Source of the DNA: Lichtheimia corymbifera B2541
Lineage: Eukaryota; Mucoromycota; Mucoromycetes; Mucorales; Lichtheimiaceae
NCBI GenBank assembly: GCA_000697475.1
Contig: JNEU01000707.1
Location: 1-64,000, forward strand
Direction: 5' to 3'
DNA length: 64,000 nucleotides
The notes beneath the pieces are model-generated. The model worked only from the letters and a program-made list of their open reading frames with translations. It had not been told where the DNA came from and did no database searches. Made by a program: the position numbers and the translations under genes. Each line of letters opens with the position of its first letter. Positions within the stretch are counted from its first letter, which is position 1. Positions 34,939 to 48,818 of this stretch are shown piece after piece.

Positions 34939-35850
34939 TCATTGTTTGTTGTGTTCCCCCACATTGACGATCCTCAAGCAAGTTTTGCGACCCCAAACAA
35001 AGGTGTCAGGGCGTTTTTCCAGCCAATGACGGTTCCTTAAGGGTCGTGTGATTTTGGATGCACGCACCATGTTGATTTCTGCAGCAAGCATACGGAATTC
35101 ATTGGCGTTGGATCGCACATCCCGTACATAGCAATGTGTCCTTGTCCACATGGGTGCTTCTTGTTGTGCTTGTGGTTGACACGGTGGTGCTGCTTCAGTC
35201 ACATTGTGGGATTGGTGGTCGAATAATGATGAGGACGGTGAGCTTGAAAAAAATGACCAGCTCAAATCAAATATATCCGGTCTTTGTTCACGCTTACACA
35301 GAGTGTAGGTATCGAATCGGAATTCTTCAACCGGATCGACATCATCAGTTTCTTGGCACACGCCGATATAGCTTTTTGGGATAGGGATGCTGCCAGTGGG
35401 AGTTTTTGGCAAATTGCCACCATCGTGATCAGTAGGTGACATCATATAGGGTGACGATTGACTGCGGTTGTTGCTGCTGTGAACCGATGATGAGGATGAG
35501 GTTGATGATGGGTCGTGAGTATTTTGATAGCCTTTTTCACTCTGGATAATGGAAGGAAACCGCGTATGTAGCATTAAGGATATAAAGCTATGGATCGATT
35601 GCAACACCACAAACGTTCCATGAGCTTGCTCAGTATGCAAGAGTGGATCGGATGAACGACGACGACGAGCGTGCAATAAGGGATCATGCCGATGTGCAGG
35701 TGTATGGTCAATGATTGCCTTTGATAGCCAAAGAGCTGTATTTTCTTTTTCATTGATGGTCAGTGTCGTCGTAGATGATGATGTTTTGGCATGCGTTGTC
35801 TCAAACGATTGCCCAATAGGTGGCAGTATTTGTAAAAGTGAAGAAACCAT
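34939..35850 (-). CDS. Unrecognised 303-aa protein
   Basis: A single open frame from the ATG at 35850 (MVSSLLQILPPIGQSFETTH). Residues about 35-100 look ordered (LWLSKAIIDHTPAHRHDPLL, then HGTFVVLQSIHSFISLMLHT). Residues about 108-155 are Ser-rich. The C-terminal third is again ordered: IGVCQETDDVDPVEEFRFDT, THCYVRDVRSNANEFRMLAA, then RPLRNRHWLEKRPDTFVWGR. Two ordered blocks around a disordered linker suggest a genuine regulatory or scaffold protein. No catalytic motif. It diverges from the giant gene across 1.2 kb. Confidence 0.6.
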   Translation of the reverse strand: MVSSLLQILPPIGQSFETTHAKTSSSTTTLTINEKENTALWLSKAIIDHTPAHRHDPLLHARRRRSSDPLLHTEQAHGTFVVLQSIHSFISLMLHTRFPSIIQSEKGYQNTHDPSSTSSSSSVHSSNNRSQSSPYMMSPTDHDGGNLPKTPTGSIPIPKSYIGVCQETDDVDPVEEFRFDTYTLCKREQRPDIFDLSWSFFSSSPSSSLFDHQSHNVTEAAPPCQPQAQQEAPMWTRTHCYVRDVRSNANEFRMLAAEINMVRASKITRPLRNRHWLEKRPDTFVWGRKTCLRIVNVGEHNKQ

Positions 35851-37046
35851 CAACAGAATGTATGTGTGTGAGAAGTAATGTGGGAATGCGTCAGGGTGGT
35901 AACAACCATGGGCACTCTTTTTATATATGCAGGTGGATGTGCGGAAGAGACCGACATTACCTTTTCGGTCATGATATACTATATGAGCTTAAGAGACACA
36001 AACGACGAGATAGAAAAGGGACAAGTAGGCTGTTTTGGTTATCAAACAGGGTGGTTGATTTCCCCACCAAACAATAAACAAGAGATAACACACAGACTTG
36101 GTTATCATTCTGGCTATGAGCATACACACACATCACTGTTACCAGTAACACGGTGCGGCCATGACCCTTCTTTACCATTTTTGATAACGCTTATCTCGCA
36201 TGTAAAATAGGTCACAATGCTTCTGTGTAGCATCCAACCTTGTTCACGTCATTAGAGAGATATGTATCAATACCCACGGGAAACATTTATAGGTCAAACA
36301 CCCAAGATGATATCTTTTTGCTTTTGTACGTCATCCATCCTTATTGCCTGGTTACCCGTATTTTCCAGAAGAGCGGTAAACACAACCATTGGCTCTTGTT
36401 GGAGCTGCTCTTTATCAAGGATACCCATTTAGGTTTGGGCTACCCTGGTTGTCACTATATCACGCGACACCAGACCATGTCTTTCAACCCGTTAGCGGAT
36501 CCTCGTTACGTATTACAATAGCATGACGAACAACAATATAAATGACAGTTGCATTTTTCATGCATACTATTGATGGCTATATACAATAATTGATCATTGC
36601 TACTATTAACGCGACTTGTACCTATTATACTAATGACCATTTATAAATACCATTTATATGGTGCATGATTGCTGTTGCTAACTTCATGATCGCATTCTTT
36701 TCTGCGGGGAAAACTTAAATTGGTTTATTGCATCGATGGTTGTTGTAGTACGAGATGATGGGGGAAAGATGTGGAGGTAGGCTTTTTAACAATGGGAAAC
36801 AACATGTGAGAGAGAGGGGGAGGAGGTTTGATTGTTTCATAAAGGGTTGTTCTGTATGCTACTTGAACATCATCGATTGCATGTAGAATGATCCTCTTTA
36901 TAACAAGTGGCGGAGAACCGGTGCTTGTATTTTGCAGGTTTCCAAAAGCATCATATACACATAATCCTCTCTCCACTCACTTTAATTCACATCCTCTCTC
37001 ACTCTTTTTCTTTCTTTCACACTCTTTTCTTCTGGACTTGCCGGAC
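35851..37046. promoter_or_regulatory. Divergent region between the 303-aa gene (-) and the giant ASH gene (+)
   Basis: About 1.2 kb. Frames at 36240-36530 are open on the plus strand in two registers but unsupported. A C/T-rich leader (about 36965-37035) precedes the giant gene start. Confidence 0.4.
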
Positions 37047-40000
37047 ATGACCAGTCGCAATGTGCGCTCGTCGTCGTCTTCGTCTTTTACGCAGCAACGC
37101 GATTTCACGGATGGTTCATCGCAACAACAACACCACAACCACAACCACAATGCAACATCACCACCTTTGCACCACAACAGCAACCAACAAAAGCAATCCG
37201 GCAATCCGGTGACGACCATGGCGACTGCGACAATGCTCTTCGACCTTGTTAATGTCCACGGCAGAATCACACTCGACAATGTGTATCAAAACGGGCTGCA
37301 TGCACTTAAACGACTTGAGATCCGCAACCTGACCGATCAACGTATCCTTGTCAAGATGCGATCGAATCTACGGCACCAGATTGCGTTCCAGCTGAATAAT
37401 GAGAATATCAACAGTGTACCCGACCACGTACTTGAAGGGATAGCAACCAACACAGTGGATTGGTCTCATACCAGTGCGGATACGTTCCATTTCAATCAGC
37501 TTTTCAACTATGTCAACCATATTGATCAATTGGAACTGGAACCCCATCAGACATTGCCTTTGATATTGGCGTTTCTACCAGAGAGCCGACATTTGAATCG
37601 ATCTGGCAGCAGCAGTGGCGGTGGAGGCGGTGGAGGCAGTGGCGGCGGCAGTGGCAGCGGTGGTGCTAATGGTGGTAGTGGAGGAGACGAGGACACAGAG
37701 ACAAATGAAGCTGTATCACCCACTGGATTCACTATACCAGATCCAGCCGATGAAGAAAACATGTACGAGACTTTCAATGTCACTGGCAGCTTATTCTTTT
37801 TCGGTTATTATATTCAACATGATTCATCATCATCATCATCATCATCATCAACGACATTGATGGAGCATAATCAGCAGGATGCTATGGTGACGACGACATT
37901 GGCAGATTATCAATCATCCATCAAATTTCGAGCGAGTGTATGTCGATCAGTAATGTGGACCGATGTTGTCGAGACAGGGCTCAACTTTGAAGATTGCATG
38001 CTTGGACAAGAATATCACAAGGATTTCACGATTCAAAACAATTCAGACATTGATTTATATTGGCTCCTCAATACGGTCGACCTTTCCAATCTTAATCGTG
38101 AGGAATGGCTACGGTTCTCTGATGCTGAGACGGGAAAACCTTTATCGAATGGTGACGATCAACCAGCCATCCCAGGTCATTCACATCGACGTATTCGCCT
38201 CACATTTATGCCCAAAGAAGTTGGCGAGTTCAGCTATGATTTACAAATCGAGAATGCCAATGATGCTCGTAACGTGGTACAAACCAAGGTCCATGCGGTC
38301 GTACGATCCGTGCTACGTGAAGAATCACTCGTCATTAGCAGTGGAAATAGTCTCGATTTTGCTGATTGTGTCTCTGGTCAGTGGACAAGTCGTCAGATTG
38401 TTCTCAATAACGTGGGCGAGTCATCTGTTGAGGTGCGCTTTATTCCCGAAAGTGCCGACATGGTCTTTGATATCAAAGCCGCTTTGGATCAAGATAATAA
38501 TAGCAATAGTAAACCACCCAGCAGACCGGTATGTGTTGATTGATGATGGGTAATCCAAGTGACATGACATGTTTGCTAATAGCACGCATACAGGCTTTGG
38601 AACGTGCATCAACTTCAGGTTTATCAGCAACACCAACGACAACAATGACTGCAGCGAGCGAAGTATCAGGACATACAGCGAGTGAAGTCAGCTCAAGGGC
38701 ATCATCTCCAGCATCATCATCCATAGCACATATATCCAGAACAGCGGAGCACGATGGAGGATCACAATCACCATCATCACAAGATTCTTATCGTACGGCT
38801 GGTGCACGGATACAGACACCATCTCTTAGATCATTACCAGGTGACTCTGATCAGGTGGTGGCATCAAGGATAATGGAGGATGGTGATGGTACATCGACTA
38901 CGACGACTCCCACCGCTGGCACTACTACCAATGATCGACCTTCAACACCTGGTGCAGTAGCATCAGCATCATTGACATCAGCTGGCAGTTATACACGTAT
39001 TGAGGATCTCGTATTACGACCTGGTAAAGAACGTGTGATCCAAGTATCTTACCGACCCAAGAAGGATGCGTCTATCAATGATTTCAATGCTGGGCAATTG
39101 ATCCGACGTAATTTCAGAATCGTGCTCGAATATGGAACCTATCGCAGTGCAGAGCCGAAGGAGCGTAAAGTGATTCAATGCCGTGCACGTACTTGCACTT
39201 CTTTTGTGGAGGTCATTCCCAAGGAGATCAATTTTGGTGACACAGACGTTGGTACCCTGAAATCACTGCCGATCAATATCTTTAATCGTGCGGACATTGT
39301 TGCACGAGTGGAATTACAATTCTCATCCAAGGTGCTCAATTGTCTACGTGGTGAAATCGTCATTCAACCTCGCAGCTATGTGGAACTCAAATTGGATTTA
39401 TACCCTCGTAAAGTCAATCCAGAGTATCGCAAACAAATCACGCTTGTCAACTATCTCAACCGGGACAATGATCAGATTATCGGTGTGCGAAGTACCAACA
39501 TTGACAAGAACAGAGTCACTTTTCATTCGCTCTTTTATCGCATCCTCACTACCACCGGTGCCAACTTTTTGGATTTTGGATCAACAGTTCTCAATTCACC
39601 AGCCATTCGCACATTCACCGTGGAAAACATTCGCAGTGCCCCTTTACGTCTTGAAGTCACCACGTCATTACCAGATGATATCCTTGTCTATACCAAGAAA
39701 CGTCGTTCAGATCGAGATGAGCAAACATCATTGCCTGAAAAGAGAAAAAGTCCCGCTCCTAGGAAAAAGAGTCCAGAGACTTTATGTAAGTGTATATCGC
39801 CCGCATTGAATGGCATTCACTAATAATACCAAATCATCTTGTAGCTCGGAAACATGCACAAAAGGATGTGATACAAACCTCACGTGCCACCGGCAAGACA
39901 TTGTCCCTTGGTGATAAAATGACATTCTCTCCCATGCATCGATTACGACATTCACCTGTATCCAACGCGGACGCACGATCAACCGCCTATCTCGACTTAG

Positions 40001-43000
40001 CGACATCCAGACACAATGTGCCTTCACGAAGGAAGCATGTCGTCTTCCAGCATCCCAACAAAAATACGCTAGTTCAGGCACCACATCATATGAAGAGGAG
40101 TCCAAGTGGCAGTGCGAATGCTAGTCCTGTGGAACGACAACGGCCCGATGAAAATGCGAGACCAAGCAACAAAAAGTCACCACCTGCACAAAGTGATAGT
40201 AAAAAGGTAAGAGTAGTAGTCATAATGATATTTTTGAGAGAAGGCACAGCCAACTTATTTATTATGTCTATAGCCGAATCGATCATTAGGCATTACAGCA
40301 GCACGTTACAAGTCGCGTAAGAACTTGGATTGGTCTGATATTGCTGGCAAATCCCGTGTGCCGTTTGAGGACTTGATATCCGTATTGGAACATGGATCCA
40401 AAGCGCCGACACCATTGTTTCCCAAGCAATCAGCTGAGGAGCGTTTTGTCCGTCAACAACTAGCATGGCGTCGTGAGTTGGATCGATTGATTGAAAAGGG
40501 TGATCTTGTACGCACACAGTTTGTGGATGTGCTTCCACATGCTGAAGAAGAAGTGGTGATTGTGTATACGCCCAATGGCAGCAACAAACCTCATATCCAA
40601 AGTGCACCCAAGAAACAAGATGGCCGTATCTTTTTACGTCTCGTGGACTTTGATCGCAACATTGAGCAACCCGAGTTCCAAAGTCTGCTGTATGGAGATC
40701 AATCACTGATTCCAGTACGTGAAGTCATTCTCCGTGCTCAATTGTGTCGTTCCATCATGGATCTCGGTCAAAAGAATATCAATTTCGGCCTTGTGGAGCG
40801 TAACGAGCGTCATGCAAAATCGATTGTGCTGCATAATCGGAGTGAGACCCCCTTGTTGTACGCCATCCGTAAATCAGGTTCGATTGCATCAGGCGATATC
40901 ATTCTTGGTGCAGGCCGATATGGTGTTGTCCGGGCATTTGGCAAACGTGAGATTGATTTTGTGTTTGAACCTACATTGGCTGGTCCGTTTGTTGAGCGCT
41001 TGGTAGTCGAGAATATCCGTGATCGTACCAATGATCGTGTCCTCTTACTCAAGGCCCTTGTGCGTAAGCCATCTACATTTTTCATCAAATCATTGGAGCT
41101 GGCGTTTGGTCCTTGTCTTGTCGATCAAACATGTACCCGCGTGGAAACGATTGTGTTCACCAATACCAACAAACAAAGTCGGTTGTTTGAAATTCGAGTG
41201 GATCCCAACGATGCCAACTTTGGAGAATACTATGGCGAGTTTGACTTTGTGGTGGAAGATGATGATTCCAACAAGGCACTATCCAAAGAAGCTGAGGAGG
41301 AGATTGAGAATTTGGAACAAAAGCTCAAGATTGCCAAACGTAAAGGTCAGCCTGATAAGGTGAAAAAGTACCTAAAGAAGCTCGCCAAATTACGCAATGT
41401 CGATATCAAAGAGGATGAGGACCAGCCACCTGCTGTCGAGTCTAGTCAAGGAGATGAATCTTCATCACCATCACAACAACAACAAGTCAATGGAGCAGAA
41501 GATGGATCAAAGACTGCAGAGGATAAAGCCAATGGCAATGGTGGAGTAGTAGCAGCAGCAGCAGCATCAGCAGGAGAGGAAGGGGTCAAAGAGAGCAACA
41601 TTTACAAAAAGACGCCTGAAAGTGTTGTTTTCCCCTTGGATCCAAATGCGACAAAGACAATCTCAGTGTATTTCAAAGCAGTGGCTCGACCAGTACAAGC
41701 AGGCATCGTTTCTATCGAACGTCAGCAACCTATTAAAGGACAAATCCTTGCTCATGAATACAAGAATACAGATGCTTGCAAAAAGATTGATTACACTGCA
41801 GTGTTATGCAAGGATCTTGAGGCATACAATGAAGCACTTGACCATGAATCACGAGACACCACTAACGCCGCCAAAGTGAAAGAATCGAGAACCGAGTCTC
41901 ATCATCCACCACCACAACCAGCAGCAGCAGCAGCAACAACAGCAACAGCAAGCCCATCAGAAGCTAATGGTGATGCAGCAGCAACAGCTCTACCTGATGT
42001 GGATGAACAACCTGAACCATTGAAATTAGAAAGATCATATTTTGATGGTGGACGTGTGGAAGTGAACCAAAAATCGACATTCTATGTACGCGTATCGAAT
42101 GAATCGGACGAACCTGTGGATTATGAAGTATTACTTCCTCCAGAAGAAAAGGAATTCTTTTCGTGCCCGCAAACAGCTGAACCGTTGGCTCCTCGCGAGA
42201 CGCGCAAGTTGATGTTTGAGATATTGCCTACCAAAGTTGGAAAACAGCAGCATACATTCAATCTTATCAATCGACGTACCGATATATCTCAGACGTTTAC
42301 GCTACAATGCTTGGTGCACTACAAGGCCTATTTGTCATTTCCTTCTCTTTCTGAAGATAACCAGGGTGAATTGGATCTTGGCTTTTCATACGTGGATCCT
42401 GGCAGCAAGTATTCTCAAGTGACACCATTGCTTGTGGAGAACATTTCTGGCCAAGATCTCTATATTTCATCACAAAGCAATCTTTCTCATCAAGTGTTGA
42501 TATTTGTTGATGAAACGGGCGAACGTGGTTTGGTGGATATGATGCCGTTTAAAGCTGGAAGCATGACAACGGTGTGGGTGGCCGTGCAACCGAATCTGTT
42601 GACAGGATATTTGGGTTCTTCTGGTGATGAATGTCGAGAACTTGTGGGTGGTATCAAGTTTTCAATTTATACGCAGCAAGCGCAGGATGAGGAGGATGAG
42701 GAAGAAGAAATGACCAAAGAAGAAACCGCCACCATCACCGCCACCAGTGAAGAAGGATCGGATAACAGCATGGTGCTGATGCTCACACAAACAGTGAAAT
42801 TTGTTTCCATTATCGGTCAATCGCATTTGGAGGTGTCACACCGCATGATCAATCTTGGATACACCGACAAATTGAATGAAGAGTTTTATGGGTCATTCAC
42901 TATCAAGAACAAATCGGGCCAGTTGCCTTTGGATTATGAAGTTGAGTGTCCAAGCGGCAACATATTATTGGACCGACGTGGTGGCACACTTAATGGGTGG

Positions 43001-44977
43001 CGTGGATCCATTGCAAAAGCATCGAGACGACCTTCTTTGGATTACTATGGCAAGAACAAGGAAGAGGAGGAAGAGAATGTTCAAGTACAACGACGTGATT
43101 CGAATGATATCGTACCAGCCATGTCTGCTGCACAGATCACGTTCCGTATTTGCGCTTATCGATACGGCTTTCTCAGCGAAAAATTGGTTGTGACAAACAA
43201 ACACAACAGCCAGGAAGTGTTTGAAATCGAAGTGCGATTCTTTGTCAACCACAACAAGTTGAGTCTGTGGAACAAGGGTGCGCAGTTGATGCTCCAACAT
43301 ACCGAGGATCATGAACACGTGGATCATCGTGAAGCTGACCCCTTGCCTGTTGTCGAATGGGAGAGTATCTATGTATCACCAGCAGCACATCAGCAAGAAG
43401 CTCGTAATAATGCACCTGTATTACAAGTGATTGGATTGCCTGACAATGATGAAGCAAGGTTGCATGTTCGAGAGCTCGAGGTGGCCAATACATCCAACGA
43501 GGCAATGCAGCTGATAGCCATGAGCGATATTGATATTACTGCGGGATGGGTGGCTGATGAGGATCAGGTCAAGACAGCCTATGTTGCCAAAGACAAGGAT
43601 ACAGCCTATTTACAACGCAGTGGCCAATTGGTGCTTGATCCAGGTCAACGTGTGGGAATACGACTACAATGTCCCTCTGCTGAAAAATTGAGTGAGCAAG
43701 ATCGTATTCGTGCGTCTCAAGGCAAGAGTGGTGTCCTCAAGGGCATGTTTATCTTGTATGATATGCGTGAACAAGTCGAAGTGATGGCCATGGAATTACG
43801 TGCTGTCTTTTGCGTGTCATTGGGTGAATTGGTGGTGGATCGCATTGATTTGGGCCAAATGGGTCACACAGCATCATGGAAGCCTGTCAACTTTAATTTT
43901 ACGGTGCGTAATCTGGCAGATGTCCCACTCAATTACGAGGTGCAACGACCTGAATTCATGAGCTTTTCACCTTTGAATGCAACAGTCCCTGCTGGTAAAA
44001 ACTTGGTTGTGGCTGGTGTCTTGGATCCTCGACAATTGCATGATCAAAGTTCTGGACAACGAAGATTTGATGTTCGTATCGCCAACCATTACAACCGCAA
44101 CAATACGATGCATTTGCGACTCAAAGCGTTCATGACGGTGTTTGAGCTATGCTTTGAACGTCTCAGTGACGACGTTTTGGAATTACCAGCATTATATCAT
44201 CCCATGTCAGCCAACAATATTCCCTGTGACAATTGGTTCGTGATCCACAATACGACCGATGACGATATCCGATTCGAGATTGGAGCTGATATTGCACCCG
44301 ATTTGGCCGAGTTTTTCAACTTGGATGTTTTGTCACGGTATACCAATACACCACTCAAAGGAGGCATTGCTATCAGTCCCCAAGGTCAAATGGAAGTGCG
44401 TGTACGTGCCACCCCCAATGAATGCTCAAGGTTACCAAAAGATCGACCTGATTTGCTCAACCCGGAAGGTATCACACTTGCCGAATTATGGGTGACGACA
44501 CGGCCTATCAATGCTGAGGAAGATCGTAAATTACGTGAGACTATCCCTGTTCATTCCGTGCTGGTCGAAACGCCTACATTTTCACTCGTTGAACGCCGAC
44601 TTGATTTTGAATTGGTTACCTATTATCAGGAGGAAGACAAGAATGAGGAGGATGGTGTTATGGATGCTATTTGTCGACCTGAATCATGTCCATTTACCAT
44701 CATAAATCACGCCACCAAGCTTCCACTGAGGTTCAAGGTTATTGTTGAAGGTCCTGACGCTTTCCCTGCTTACCATATGGTTGATATCACATCGCTCGCA
44801 AAAGATGGTACCGGCATTGTAGAGCCAGATAGCACGCTTACACTGAATGTCAGTATTGCCAACCCCAAGGATTGTATACCAGGCCAAATACGCATATATG
44901 TCGAAGATCTCGATGCGGTGGGACAGATCCGACAGACCGCCTCCATGTTTGTAAAAGAAACCGTCTGGGATTTGTAA
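37047..44977 (+). CDS. Giant ASH/MSP-type Ig-repeat protein (HYDIN/CFAP-like), 2,579 aa
   Basis: Four exons: 37047-38528, 38594-39785, 39845-40206 and 40274-44977. The protein has no signal peptide or membrane segment. At least eight modules share a start of the type [IL]-x-F/L-G followed by a strand ending in x-N-x-S: LNFEDCMLGQEYHKDFTIQN (about 312), LDFADCVSGQWTSRQIVLNN (435), INFGDTDVGTLKSLPINIFN (706), LDFGSTVLNSPAIRTFTVEN (820), INFGLVERNERHAKSIVLHN (1182), LDLGFSYVDPGSKYSQ (1713), INLGYTDKLNEEFYGSFTIK (1871) and IDLGQMGHTASWKPVNFNFT (2204). This is the ASH/MSP immunoglobulin-like fold of HYDIN, CFAP and ASPM proteins. A charged coiled coil (KEAEEEIENLEQKLKIAKRK, about 1350-1390) and several Gly, Ser, Gln or Ala runs form linkers. 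It is probably a cytoskeletal or trafficking scaffold. AATAAA lies at 45015-45020. Confidence 0.8.
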
Positions 44978-47697
44978 ACACTTCTTCTACTCGTGTACAT
45001 ATTTTCACTCTGTCAATAAACAAAGCTTTAGAAGATCATTGAGCAGCATCAATGGTAGCCATGACAACGTAGTAAAAGTGCCACATGGATCTCAATGGAA
45101 AACGTATATACGTCATATAAAAATCGATTTTTATGGAACAAAACAGCTTGATCTACACCATGCAGTAAGTGATCAATGTCTATATCGGATATAGTCATTC
45201 CTCGTCCATGGTATGACACGTGACGCGGATGTTGACCAAAACAGGAGATGATGCATTAAGCACGTGGCTTGAGGTGGAGGAGGGGGTCGATTTCGAATTG
45301 AACGGTGGGTGGTGATGTAGGATCTATTTGTGTTTGTGTGGCGGTTTAAAGAGTGAGAGATATACACATAGTAAGATCATGGGAAGTAGTGGGTGGCACA
45401 GGCCACATCTTTCAGATTTACATGCACGCATCATGCATTGTTTCATTGCTTAAAAAATCTGAAACGTGGCGTGGCACATCTCGTGTTGACAATGAAATAT
45501 ATTGGTGATTGGGATCTTATCACACGGTAATGGGGCTACATTATTCTCACCAGGTAACCGGTAATGGTACGTACACGATACAACAGCAGCAGTGTACATT
45601 ACAGCTGATCACAACGTGTGATCCTATATTACTAACACCATTTGGTTAAACACATGCACTTGTGGCACACATTGAAAAAGTGATATACATGGGGCAATGA
45701 AAGATCTTTGGCTCGAAAATGATCGTCTTCAAAATGATATGCGAATGATCATTTTGTGCTTCTCCTTGATAGCGGTGATGAGTATTACGAGCGGGACAAA
45801 GAAACATCACAATCCCCGCTTTTAGGCTAAATCCCCCCATTACGTATGTGTTTTTGTGCGGGAGAGTAAAACTCGAAAGCCATGTGGTGTGAGCACCGCA
45901 ACTCAGCTCTGTGTGTGTTACCACCGATGCATCGGGTTGTCTGTGTGTCGTGATGCACACACGCACACACACAAGCATCGGCATATGTGTGAAAGAGAGA
46001 TGTCCCACTGCGTGGGGTCAAAGCAATAAGCATCACAAGTAGATGTCGTACAGCAGCCAACTTTTGAGTAGTACTAAATCAAAGCAGCTGTACCAATCAC
46101 ACACCACCATAATCTTGCTGGCTCGAGCGAAATGTCACCCTAACTCTTTTCAATCAATCCCCACAAGTTGAATCGGCGACAACGGATGGGATGCCCGCCT
46201 GCATTATATCGTGTACACGCAAACACGCACTAACCTACGATAGCTGTAGACGAGTATGCAACAAAGTAGTAAGCCATATTTCTTTCTCACACACTTTGAA
46301 TGATTAAGAAGAATAATTATACGCCGAGAAGAGCAATTTTTATCAGGCAACGCATGTACAATGTACACGGGTGATACGAGATCCAACCCCGCTGTACACA
46401 TGCATGCATGATACTCGCCTTGTTATCTTGGAACACACACAATATTCAATGCCGCCGCATGCAATGGCCCCATTATTTCTTATGCATACACGCCAACCAG
46501 CATCAGCATCTACAACAACAACGGCCACTGTGTATATATGCAAAAGTACCGAAAAACCTGATCATGGCGTGCACTGGAGTTAACCCCCCTTTACCCCGAG
46601 CTTGGCTTTTTTTTGGATCGCCGCAGCATGAGCAGGGAAAAAAAACAGCAGCAGCAGCAGCCCATGAACAAGATTGGATGCGATCGACCTGGGTGCCCGC
46701 ATCTTATGGCTTTGATTAAAAGGTGGCTCGTGCCCCCCTTCATCCACTGTGATGCCCTGACGCCTATTACAACCATCATCATGTTTATTGCTATTCGCAC
46801 ACAAGATACATTCACATGCTTACTTTGTTCCAAAAAGCAAACATTGCTACATTATTGAAAAGGTAGGCACTTGCCAAATGATTTGATTTTCTGCCAGAAG
46901 GGGAAGAAGAAAGGGGGGGTTGTTGAGGTGAGGTGGAGTCATGGAAGATAATCGTAGGTCTTGGATTGACGTCTTTAAAGTTGCACACCACACTCAAGTC
47001 CGCCATGTTGTATCACTTGAAAGAAGTTATACCCAAAGTAATAAAAAGTTTACGTTCAGCATCACAACGTGGCTCCTTTGTTTCCGGTGAAAGCCCATCA
47101 TGTCATCGTCTCATCTCCACAAACGCCTGTTAATGAGCGTCCCTTGAGATGGTGAGGATATCTTGATGCAATAACAACAACAACACCAGCAGCAGCAGCA
47201 GCAGCATCAATAGTAAACCTTTGACAATGAATGCAAAGCTATGCTCCCTATCCGGCAAGTCCGAGGCAGGGCACCTTAAAGGAGGACATGATGATCCTCA
47301 GTCGGCAAAGGAGGAAGGAGAATAGGTGTAAAGTAGCAGGTGGTGGAAAAAAGAGGATCATCTATAACAGTAGTAATGAATACATACTACTGGTAAGGGT
47401 CAATGCTTATATGGGCTTGTTGTGTGAAAAAAAGAAATGGGAGGAGAGGGGATGGACAAGGGGTGGACAAGGGCTTGTCAGAATGGGTTGTAGAATAAGC
47501 ATGGTGGTACCAGGACGTGCGTGTGTCATTCCTAAAGCGTTTGTGTCACCTTGATTCTCGTACTAACGATAGAATTGGCTCTGTGCAAGAAAAATCGAAC
47601 CCGTGAATACATAGTCCCCCCATTCAAGCTTCACTTTGCCTTTAACCCCTGCTCACACTTTCTCGCTCCCCGCCTTTGGTGCTGTTTGTGTTTGCGA
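44978..47697. other. Gene-free 2.7 kb upstream of the zinc-finger gene
   Basis: Mixed sequence with CA/GT runs (about 45955-45975) and a CAG run (47190-47206). One 51-codon plus-strand frame at 46940-47092 (MEDNRRSWIDVFKVAHH start) looks coding-like and ends at TGA, but is unsupported. The length suggests a large regulatory region or an unseen transcript. Confidence 0.35.

Positions 47698-48818
<1,121 letters not shown>

Noticed and set aside
36240..36530. Plus-strand frame of about 93 codons
   Set aside because: Two competing registers look equally coding-like, no splice partner is present, and no motif is seen.
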